NCBI GenBank assembly: GCA_041627895.1
Contig: JBFKQC010000011.1
Location: 1-64,000, forward strand
Direction: 5' to 3'
Length of the DNA: 64,000 nt
Source: JBFKQC01 sp041627895
Lineage (GTDB): Bacteria > Pseudomonadota > Alphaproteobacteria > Rhodobacterales > Rhodobacteraceae
Shown: positions 26,360-33,429 of the stretch, in pieces
Layout: each line of letters opens with the position of its first letter
Numbering within the stretch: the first letter of the stretch is position 1
Program-made: the position numbers and the translations under genes
Notes under the pieces: generated by a model
The model's database searches: none
The model's input: the letters and a program-made list of their open reading frames with translations, nothing else
What the model was told of the DNA's origin: nothing

Positions 26360-26845
26360 GTGGATAATCGAGCGAGTATCGCCGCTCTGCTTTCCGAGCT
26401 GGACGAAATGACCCCCGGGGGGTTCGCTTTCGGCATGCATTTGGGGTTTTCGGGCCCTGCGTTTCTCTTTCAGACCTTCCCGCCGGACTGGGTGGAATAT
26501 TACCGCGAGCAGGGGTTGCAGCTGCGCGACCCCGCGGTGCACTGGGGCTTTCACAATACCGGCTTCATCCGCTGGCGCGACCTGGCCGACGACGATCCTG
26601 CCGACGTGATGGGCAAGGCGGCGCGCCACGGGCTGAATTATGGCACCACGATCTCGATTGTGGACAGCGATTCGCGCTCGATGGGTGGTTTCGGGCGCGC
26701 CGACCGCGACTATTTCGACGCCGAGATCGCGGACATCCAGAAATGCGTCCTGGCGCTGCACCGCGCCACGCTGGGGTTGTCGGTGCTCAGCCAGGCCGAC
26801 ATGGACGCGCTGAAGAAGATGTCGATTCGCCTGTCGCATACCTGA
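26360..26845 (+). CDS. HTH-less LuxR-like autoinducer-binding protein
   Basis: This 161-residue protein is homologous to the neighbouring LuxR over its ligand-binding domain. The conserved pocket residues are present (W44, Y48, D57-P58, W72), as are GLNYGTTISI and the linker. It stops at SQADMDALKKMSIRLSHT, where the partner's first HTH helix begins (LTKAELEALRMV). The following DNA encodes no HTH in any frame before the next gene. It could sequester signal or form inactive heterodimers with LuxR, as known HTH-deficient LuxR proteins do. That role is inference. Confidence 0.85.
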   Translation: MDNRASIAALLSELDEMTPGGFAFGMHLGFSGPAFLFQTFPPDWVEYYREQGLQLRDPAVHWGFHNTGFIRWRDLADDDPADVMGKAARHGLNYGTTISIVDSDSRSMGGFGRADRDYFDAEIADIQKCVLALHRATLGLSVLSQADMDALKKMSIRLSHT

Positions 26846-26891
26846 TGCGGCGGCCCTTTCGCCGCGCGGCGTGGCGGATTATATCAGCCGG

Positions 26892-27335
26892 ATGTTTGGC
26901 GACCTGATCAAACGGCTAACCCAGCCAGACCCGCCCCCCCTGCCCGACCCCGACGCCAGGCTTGCGCTGGCCGCGCTTCTGGTGCGCATCGCAAGGGCGG
27001 ATGGCGACTATGCGGCGGAAGAGGCCGGGCGGATCGACCGCATCCTTGCCCTGCGCTACGGTCTCAGCCCGTTCGAGGCGCCGAAGCTGCGCACCGAGGC
27101 CGAGGCCCTGGAAGCCGAGGCGCCGGACACGGTGCGCTTCACCCGCGCGATCAAGGACGCGGTGCCCTACGAGGACCGCGAGGCGGTGATCGAGGCGCTG
27201 TGGGATGTGGTGCTGGCCGACGGCGTGCGCGACCACGAGGAGGACGCGCTGCTGCGGCTGGTCGCCAACCTGCTTGGCGTCAACGACCGCGACAGCGCGC
27301 TGGCGCGGCGCAGGGTGGAGGCGCGGCTGGGGTGA
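26892..27335 (+). CDS. TerB-family tellurite resistance-like protein
   Basis: The 147-residue helical protein belongs to the TerB-like/DjlA N-terminal group (LALAALLVRIARADGDYAAE, LWDVVLADGVRDHEEDALLR, VANLLGV). It has acidic metal-binding-like residues in ADGDY and ADGVRDHEED. The ATG at 26892 (MFGDLIKRL) agrees with homologues as I recall them; a GTG at 26871 is an alternative. The stop codon overlaps the GTG start of the next gene (GTGA), indicating coupling. Its real role is unknown; tellurite resistance should not be assumed. Confidence 0.78.
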   Translation: MFGDLIKRLTQPDPPPLPDPDARLALAALLVRIARADGDYAAEEAGRIDRILALRYGLSPFEAPKLRTEAEALEAEAPDTVRFTRAIKDAVPYEDREAVIEALWDVVLADGVRDHEEDALLRLVANLLGVNDRDSALARRRVEARLG

Positions 27336-28087
27336 TCGCGGCGCTGCCGATGTACGAGCGGGCCGAGACCGCCGCGGTGCATGACCGGTACTGGAGCCTG
27401 ATCCGCGGCGCGCTGCAGGCGCGCGGCATCGCCGCACCGGCGCGGCTGACCCGCGGCGTCGATCCCTGGCAGGTCTGGCGCGCGCGGGACCTGGTGCTGG
27501 CGCAAACCTGCGGCCTGCCCTACCGCGCGCGGCTGCATGGCGCGGTCGCGCTGGTCGGCACGCCGGATTACGGCCTGCCGGACATGCCGCCCGGGTATTA
27601 CCAGAGCGTGTTCTGCGCCCGCGCCGGCGACCCGCGCGACGGGCTCGGCGCCTTCGCCGGGGCGAGGCTCGCCTACAACGATCCGCTGTCGCAGTCGGGC
27701 TGGGCCGCGGCCCTGGCCGCGGGCGTCGCCTTTGGCGCGGCGATCCGCACCGGCGCGCACCGCGACAGCGCGCGCGCGGTCGCCGGGGGGCGCGCCGATC
27801 TGGCCGCCATCGACGCCGTCACCTGGCGCAACCTCGAGCGGTTCGAGCCCGGGCTGACCGACGGCCTGCGCGTCGTCGCGCGTTCGGCGCCGGTTCCGGG
27901 CCTGCCATACATCACCGCGAAGGGGCGCGACGCGGCGGCGCATGCGGCCGCGGTGGCCGACGCGATTGCCGCGCTCGCACCCGGGGACCGCGGGCTTCTG
28001 GGGATCACGGCGCTGGTGCCGATCCCGGCGGAGGCCTACCTGTCGCTGCCGGTCCCGCCGCCGCCCGAGGCGGCGCGCCCGGGCTGA
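27332..28087 (+). CDS. PhnD/phosphate-type substrate-binding-like protein without signal peptide
   Basis: The 251-residue protein follows the fold signature of periplasmic PhnD-like solute-binding proteins (LVGTPDYGLPDMPPGYYQSV, GARLAYNDPLSQSGWAAAL, GRADLAAIDAVTWRNLERF). It lacks any N-terminal signal sequence, so it is probably cytosolic. No transporter genes adjoin it. The GTG at 27332 overlaps the TerB stop; an internal ATG at 27350 (MYERAET) would also work. Ligand and function are unknown. Confidence 0.75.
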   Translation: MIAALPMYERAETAAVHDRYWSLIRGALQARGIAAPARLTRGVDPWQVWRARDLVLAQTCGLPYRARLHGAVALVGTPDYGLPDMPPGYYQSVFCARAGDPRDGLGAFAGARLAYNDPLSQSGWAAALAAGVAFGAAIRTGAHRDSARAVAGGRADLAAIDAVTWRNLERFEPGLTDGLRVVARSAPVPGLPYITAKGRDAAAHAAAVADAIAALAPGDRGLLGITALVPIPAEAYLSLPVPPPPEAARPG

Positions 28088-28480
28088 CGGGCGGATCGGC
28101 GGCGTCTGGCCACAAGTGGCGCCGACTCCTTGACGCGAAGCCGCGCGAGCGACCGGCCGCGGGTGGGCGCAGCAACGCTTGAGGTCTTCACTTTATAGTG
28201 TGGCCAAACCCCAGTGTCCGTGCGGATTGCGAAGCTGCAAAAGCGCCCGCCCGTGAGGGCGGTCGGGCGCTCGCGCGGCGGCCTTCGGCCGCTGTTCGCG
28301 CGGGGTGGTGTCCGCGGGCAGCGACCGGAGGAATCCAGAGGCCGACCAGCTTCCGCCAGGGCCGATCCGGCGCGAACCGCGCCCTGCTCTCCCCACGTCA
28401 ATCGCGATTATCCGTTGCATTCACGGGCAAAATCCGCCCTACTCCGGTCTCGGGAAGAAACCCGGAGAAGCTGCCCAACC
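28088..28480 (+). other. 393-bp intergenic leader region with strong hairpins
   Basis: No gene is supported here. Two GC-rich hairpins stand out: AGCGCCCG / CGGGCGCT (28242-28249 with 28264-28271) enclosing a smaller inner stem, and GCGGCC-TTC-GGCCGC (28278-28292). A possible promoter lies upstream (TTGAGG near 28179 and TATAGT near 28195). Together this could be a structured 5' leader or small RNA ahead of the amino-acid ABC genes. Confidence 0.35.
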
Positions 28481-29260
28481 GTGTCCGACGCCACGCCACC
28501 GGTCATCGAGATCCGCGACCTGCACAAGAGCTTCGGCGCCCTCGAAGTGCTGAAGGGCGTCGACATGACGGCGCCGCGGGGTCACGTGATCTCGCTGATC
28601 GGCTCTTCGGGGTCGGGCAAGTCGACGCTTCTCAGATGCGCCAACCTCCTCGAGGACAGCCAGCAGGGCGAGATCCTGTTCGAGGGCGAGCCGATCAGGT
28701 GGAAGGGCCACGGCGCGCACCGCCACCCCGCCGATAGGGCGCAGGTCACGCGGATCCGCACCAACCTGTCCATGGTGTTCCAGCAGTTCAATCTCTGGGC
28801 CCACATGACGATCTTGCAGAACGTGATGGAGGCGCCGGTGACGGTGCTGAGGCGCGACCGCGCCGAGGTCGAGGAAACCGCCCGCGGCTATCTCGCCAAG
28901 GTCGGCATCGGCGACAAGTGCGACGTCTACCCCGCGCAGCTGTCCGGCGGCCAGCAGCAGCGCGCCGCGATCGCCCGGGCGCTTTGCATGGAGCCCCGCG
29001 CGCTTCTGTTCGACGAGCCGACCTCGGCGCTCGACCCCGAACTCGAGCAGGAGGTCGTCAAGGTCATCAAGTCGCTCGCCGAAGAGGGCCGCACGATGCT
29101 TCTGGTGACCCACGACATGGCGATGGCGCGCGACACGTCTGACCACGTGCTGTTCCTGCACCAGGGCCGGATCGAAGAGGAAGGCCCGCCGTCCGAGCTG
29201 TTCGGCGCCCCGAAGACCGACAGGTTGCGCCAGTTCCTCAGTCACGTGCAGGCGGCGTGA
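28481..29260 (+). CDS. Polar/basic amino-acid ABC transporter ATP-binding protein (HisP/GlnQ type)
   Basis: This is the 259-residue nucleotide-binding subunit. It has Walker A GSSGSGKST, the Q-loop MVFQQFNLW, the ABC signature LSGGQQQRAAIARAL, Walker B ALLFDEPTSALDPE, and the switch His in LLVTHDMAMA. The RWKGHGAHRHPADRAQV insertion is typical of the histidine/lysine-arginine-ornithine subgroup. The GTG start follows GGAGAAG. It is followed 28 bp later by its presumed binding-protein gene; no permease gene follows. Confidence 0.92.
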   Translation: MSDATPPVIEIRDLHKSFGALEVLKGVDMTAPRGHVISLIGSSGSGKSTLLRCANLLEDSQQGEILFEGEPIRWKGHGAHRHPADRAQVTRIRTNLSMVFQQFNLWAHMTILQNVMEAPVTVLRRDRAEVEETARGYLAKVGIGDKCDVYPAQLSGGQQQRAAIARALCMEPRALLFDEPTSALDPELEQEVVKVIKSLAEEGRTMLLVTHDMAMARDTSDHVLFLHQGRIEEEGPPSELFGAPKTDRLRQFLSHVQAA

Positions 29261-29288
29261 AATCACATCAAGAAAAGGGAGTAAAACT

Positions 29289-30011
29289 ATGAAAAACCTG
29301 ATCCTTTCCGCAACAGCGCTGGCGCTGTCCGCGGGGCTGGCCTATGCCGGAAGCCATTCGGTCGTGCGCATGGGGACCGAGGGCGCCTATCCTCCGTGGA
29401 ACTTCATCAACGACGCGGGCCAGGTCGACGGCTTCGAACGCGAACTGGGCGACGAGTTGTGCAAGCGGGCGGAACTGACCTGTGAATGGGTGACGAACGA
29501 GTGGGATTCGATCATCCCCAACCTGGTCAGCGGCAACTACGACACGATCATCGCCGGGATGTCGATTACCGCCGAGCGTGACGAGGTGATCGACTTCACC
29601 CAGAACTACACCCTGCCCGACCCCTCGGCCTATCTGTCGATGTCGGCCGACCTCGACCCCGAGGGCGCGGTGATCGCCGCGCAGACCAACACCATCCAGG
29701 CCGGCTTCGTGGCCGAGAAGGGCTGGACGCTGGTCGAGTTCGCCACGCCCGAGGAAACCATCGCCGCGGTGAAGAACGGCGAGGCGGACGCGGTGCTGGC
29801 GGACAAGTCCTACCTGGTGCCGATCGAGGCCGAGGACCCCGACCTGGTGTTCCTGGCCAAGGAAGAGCTGATCGGCGGCGGCGTCGGCATGGGCGTGCGC
29901 GAAAGCGACGGCGAGCTGAAGGAGAAGTTCAACATGGCGATCCAGTCCATGAAGGACGACGGTTCGCTGAACGCGCTGATCACCAAGTGGGAGATCGGCG
30001 CCACGTTCTGA
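29289..30011 (+). CDS. Amino-acid ABC transporter substrate-binding protein (HisJ/ArgT type)
   Basis: The 240-residue periplasmic protein has a cleavable signal (MKNLILSATALALSAGLAYA). It has the family 3 solute-binding motifs GTEGAYPPWNFINDAGQVDG, FERELGDELCKRAELTCEW and WDSIIPNLVSGNYDTIIAGM. GGGAGTAAAACT precedes the ATG. A terminator 22 nt after the stop ends the transcript, so the usual two permease genes are missing from this operon. Confidence 0.9.
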   Translation: MKNLILSATALALSAGLAYAGSHSVVRMGTEGAYPPWNFINDAGQVDGFERELGDELCKRAELTCEWVTNEWDSIIPNLVSGNYDTIIAGMSITAERDEVIDFTQNYTLPDPSAYLSMSADLDPEGAVIAAQTNTIQAGFVAEKGWTLVEFATPEETIAAVKNGEADAVLADKSYLVPIEAEDPDLVFLAKEELIGGGVGMGVRESDGELKEKFNMAIQSMKDDGSLNALITKWEIGATF

Positions 30012-30033
30012 TGGCCGGTTCCGATCGTCAGGG

Positions 30034-30060
30034 AAAGGGCCGCCCCCGCGCGGCCCTTTT
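30034..30060 (+). terminator. Rho-independent terminator after the amino-acid binding protein
   Basis: A perfect 10-bp stem AAAGGGCCGC / GCGGCCCTTT (30034-30043 with 30050-30059), 6-nt loop, ends in TTTT. About 215 bp of unassigned sequence follow before the next gene end. Confidence 0.88.
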
Positions 30061-30275
30061 GCCGTTTCCGGTGAGCGTTTGGGTCCACCTTGACCGATGC
30101 TGCAGGATCAACGGACTGGTGACATGCGTTCGAAAGCTGGCATGACTGCCGATGTGAACGGTCCTCGGACCGCCATCTCTTCATGCGTTGCAGCGTGTGG
30201 ATGGTTTTCCCGATGAAAGGCACGGTCGAACTCGCCGGCGCGATCGGAAAAAGCTATGGATGATCTGCACCGTCT

Positions 30276-31751
30276 CTATCCGCGCGGTGCGTGCGTTCCG
30301 GCAAGGCGGCCGAAGACCGATCCATTGATAAGGCCCGTGCCGCCCGGATAGTTGAAGAAGAACACGCCACCGACCAGTTCGCCCGCTGCAAAGAGCCCGG
30401 GTATCGGTGCCAGGTCGTTGTCCAGCACCCGGGCGCTGTCGGGATCGATCCGCAGCCCGCCGAAGGTGAAGGTGACACCGCAGCCGACCTGATAGGCCTC
30501 GAACGGGCCTTCGTCGATCGTATTGGCCCAGTTCGATTTCGGCACGGCCAGACCTTTGGCGGCGCGCCCATCCTTGACGTTTGGATCAAATGGGGTGTGC
30601 GTATCGACAGCGGCGTTATACGCCTTGACCTCGCCCAGAAAACCCTTTGGATCCACACCTTCCAACTTCCGGGCAAGGTCTTCCAATGTCGGGGCCGTCA
30701 CCTTGGTGACACGCTTGATACGGTATTCGTCGCGCAAGAGATGCGTGACCTTGGCGTCGAAAACCTGCCAGGCAAACTGATCCGGCTGGTCAAGGATCAC
30801 CCGTCCGTATTTGGCGTAGGTATAGTTCCGGAAATCGGCCCCCTCGTCGACGAACCGCCGGCCGGTCGCGTTGACCATGATCCCCCAGGGGTAAGAGTGT
30901 TTCTGGAACCCGTCACCGACATCCAGATCGCCGAATTCCGGCGCGTTGTAGTCCCACCCCACGGCGTGGCACCCCGACCAGTTGCCACAGGTTGACGCGC
31001 CGATCTCGATGGCCATCCGGATGCCCTCGCCGGTGTTGAATCTTGATCCTCGCACGCGGGCCATTTCCCAGCCCGGGCCAAGGTAGCGCGTGCGCATCTC
31101 GGTGCTGGCCTGAAACCCGCCCGAGGCGAGCACGACCGAGCGGGCCTTCAGGTCAAACACCGCGCCCTTGTGACGCACCTTAACACCGGTCACGGAATGG
31201 CCGTCGGTGATCAGAGACAGCGCCCGCGTTTCATAGCGGATCTCGACACCTGCGGCACGGGCGATTTTCGTATGCGCATCGACCAGTCCCGGGCCGCCAC
31301 CCCATGCCTCCAGCGTCAGACCGCCCCAGAACTTGAACCGCCCATCCACCTTGAACGCCTGCCGCCCATAGATCGGCATGAAACGGATCCCCATACCCCG
31401 CATCCAGAACATGGTCTCGCGCGAGGTGGTGACCAGCCGTTCGCAAAGCGCCGGATCGGTGCGGTAACGGGTGACGCGAAACATGTCGTCAAAGAACTGA
31501 TCCGTCGTGTAGGTACCGAAATCGGTGATGGCGATCTGATCTTCGGAAAGGTCCGGGCAAAGCGCGCGGATATCGTCCACCCCGTCGTAGGCGAACCGGA
31601 TCGCGCCGGCGGTGTAGCGCGAGTTGCCGCCGTTCTCGGCCTCGGGGGCGCATTCCAGCACGAGCACGCTCGCGCCGTTCTCGCGCGCCGCATGGGCCGC
31701 GCAGAAGGCTGCATTTCCCGCACCGACGATGATCGTGTCCCAGGTTGTCAT
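30276..31751 (-). CDS. TcuA-like FAD-dependent dehydrogenase (fumarate reductase/tricarballylate dehydrogenase family)
   Basis: The 491-residue flavoprotein has an N-terminal FAD fold (TIIVGAGNAAFCAAHAAREN), the GGNSRYTAGAIRF segment typical of FAD-dependent tricarballylate dehydrogenases, and a C-terminal FAD cap (VTFTFGGLRIDPDS, GLFAAGELVGGVFFFNYPGG). There is no signal peptide or heme motif, so it is cytoplasmic. The exact substrate is unknown; family members oxidise or reduce a C-C bond next to carboxylates. It is last in a six-gene operon, 4 nt after the ThDP enzyme. Its codons are less GC-rich than those of the core genes to the left. Confidence 0.82.
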   Translation of the reverse strand: MTTWDTIIVGAGNAAFCAAHAARENGASVLVLECAPEAENGGNSRYTAGAIRFAYDGVDDIRALCPDLSEDQIAITDFGTYTTDQFFDDMFRVTRYRTDPALCERLVTTSRETMFWMRGMGIRFMPIYGRQAFKVDGRFKFWGGLTLEAWGGGPGLVDAHTKIARAAGVEIRYETRALSLITDGHSVTGVKVRHKGAVFDLKARSVVLASGGFQASTEMRTRYLGPGWEMARVRGSRFNTGEGIRMAIEIGASTCGNWSGCHAVGWDYNAPEFGDLDVGDGFQKHSYPWGIMVNATGRRFVDEGADFRNYTYAKYGRVILDQPDQFAWQVFDAKVTHLLRDEYRIKRVTKVTAPTLEDLARKLEGVDPKGFLGEVKAYNAAVDTHTPFDPNVKDGRAAKGLAVPKSNWANTIDEGPFEAYQVGCGVTFTFGGLRIDPDSARVLDNDLAPIPGLFAAGELVGGVFFFNYPGGTGLINGSVFGRLAGTHAPRG

Positions 31752-31755
31752 GATC

Positions 31756-33426
31756 TCAATCGTCTTTCGCTGCTTTGAACAGATCCTTGCGCAGGGTCAT
31801 CAGCGCGCCGGGATCGATCCTGCCCTGGATCACGGTGGTCAAGCCGCTGGCGATGGCTTCGGTCAGGGCCGGTCCCATCTCGCCGGGGCCATTCACCCAA
31901 ATCCCCTTGCCGCCGCAAAGTTCGGCGAACTTGTCAAAGCGTGGCGACCGGATTTCCGCGCCCAACAGGCGCCCGCCGTAAAACTCCTTCTGATAGGCCT
32001 TCTCGGCCCCCCAGGCTTCATTGTCGAGAACGACGATCACGATGGGCAGTTTGTGGGAGATGGCGGTCTGAATCTCGATCATCGTATAGCCAATGGCGCC
32101 GTCGCCCATGATCGCCACCACCGGGCGGTCGGGTGCGGCGGCCTTGGCCCCGATGGCGGCTGCCAGCCCGAACCCGACCAGCCCGAAATCCAAGGGCGTG
32201 ATCAGGGACATCGGCGCGTAATGCGCCAGGCGGTCGGCGGCCTGCAAACAGGTATTGCCGGTGTCCAGCGTGACGACGGCGTTTTCGGGCAGCACCTCGC
32301 GGATTTCCCCCAATGCCCGGCGCGGGTGCAGCGGCAGGGTGGCAATCCGCGCCTCCTCGGCCCGTTCCGCCGCAAGGCTGGTCATATCCGCCTTGAAGGC
32401 CGCGCGCCATTCATCGGCGTCCGGCTTCGACGCTGCCATGGTCAATGCTTCGGCGGTCAGGCGGGCATCCGCCTGCACCGCGATTTCTGCAGGGAAATAC
32501 CGGCCGACGGCGGGGCCGTCGATGTCCACATGGGCAATACGGGTGTCGCCGCCCACATATTCGTTGCTGTGGAAGGTGGAGTTGAAGCCAAGCCGTGCGC
32601 CCAGCACCACCATCACGTCGGCCTCCTTGGTGAGACGGCTGGCCACCCGGTTGCCGCGCGGCCCCGCCTGCCCGGCAAACCAGGGGTGGCCGTGAGGCAT
32701 GATGTCGGCATGGCCTGTCGAGGCAACCACGGGCACTTCCAGCGTATCGGCCAACGCGGTCAGGGCATCGCAGCCCTTGCCCCACTTGAAGCCGCCGCCC
32801 GCGAAGATGACGGGGCGCTTTGCCAGAGAGATCAGCCCGGCAATCGCTTTCACATCCCCAGGAGCCGCAGGTCCCGGGCGGGCGATGTTGACCGGTTTCG
32901 GATCGATGGCAGGCACCTCGGCAGCGAACAGGTCGCGCGGCACGTGCAGCACAACCGGCCCGCGGCGTCCCGAATTGGCGAGCCGGATGGCATCCTCCAG
33001 CATCGGGGCGAGCCGCGAAGGGTCCGTCACCATGACCGAGCGCTTGCAGACCGGCGCGAAGAGCGCAACCTGGTCGACCTCCTGGAAGGTATCCTTGGCC
33101 TGATCCGCCCGCGTGATCGCCCCGGCGATCACTACGAGCGGTGAAAAGGCCAGATGCGCCTCGGCCACGGCGGTGACGATGTTGACCACGCCCGGGCCAG
33201 CCTGCGCGCCCAACACCACACCGGGCTTGCCGGTCATCCGCGCCCAGGCATCGGCCATATGTCCTGCTGCCCGTTCGTCGCGCGCGCCGACATAGGCGAT
33301 TTCGCCCCCTTGATACATGGCGTCGTACAGTTCGAGCATCGAGCCGCCCAGCAGCCCGAAAACCGTGTCGATGCTGTTGGCCTTAAGGACCCGATAGACG
33401 GCCTCGCCGCCATTGATCGTGGTCAT
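31756..33426 (-). CDS. Thiamine diphosphate-dependent lyase/carboligase (acetolactate synthase-like; nearest to Xsc/Gcl)
   Basis: The 556-residue ThDP enzyme has the catalytic glutamate E51 (ARDERAAGHMADAWARMTG), a central domain, and the ThDP-Mg motif GDGAIGYTMIEIQTA...LDN. The TFQEVDQVALFAPVCKRSV segment and the late LDNEAWGAEKAYQKEFYGGR resemble sulfoacetaldehyde acetyltransferase and glyoxylate carboligase more than acetolactate synthase, but no substrate can be assigned. GAGGAG precedes the ATG; the gap to the upstream gene is 3 nt. In this operon it could cleave the aldehyde or 2-oxo product left after demethylation and transamination. Confidence 0.8.
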   Translation of the reverse strand: MTTINGGEAVYRVLKANSIDTVFGLLGGSMLELYDAMYQGGEIAYVGARDERAAGHMADAWARMTGKPGVVLGAQAGPGVVNIVTAVAEAHLAFSPLVVIAGAITRADQAKDTFQEVDQVALFAPVCKRSVMVTDPSRLAPMLEDAIRLANSGRRGPVVLHVPRDLFAAEVPAIDPKPVNIARPGPAAPGDVKAIAGLISLAKRPVIFAGGGFKWGKGCDALTALADTLEVPVVASTGHADIMPHGHPWFAGQAGPRGNRVASRLTKEADVMVVLGARLGFNSTFHSNEYVGGDTRIAHVDIDGPAVGRYFPAEIAVQADARLTAEALTMAASKPDADEWRAAFKADMTSLAAERAEEARIATLPLHPRRALGEIREVLPENAVVTLDTGNTCLQAADRLAHYAPMSLITPLDFGLVGFGLAAAIGAKAAAPDRPVVAIMGDGAIGYTMIEIQTAISHKLPIVIVVLDNEAWGAEKAYQKEFYGGRLLGAEIRSPRFDKFAELCGGKGIWVNGPGEMGPALTEAIASGLTTVIQGRIDPGALMTLRKDLFKAAKDD

Positions 33427-33429
33427 GAT

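Noticed and set aside
30060..30275. Possible permease or IS remnant after the amino-acid binding protein
   Set aside because: Translations in all frames gave no membrane helices typical of HisQ/M and no transposase motif I could name.
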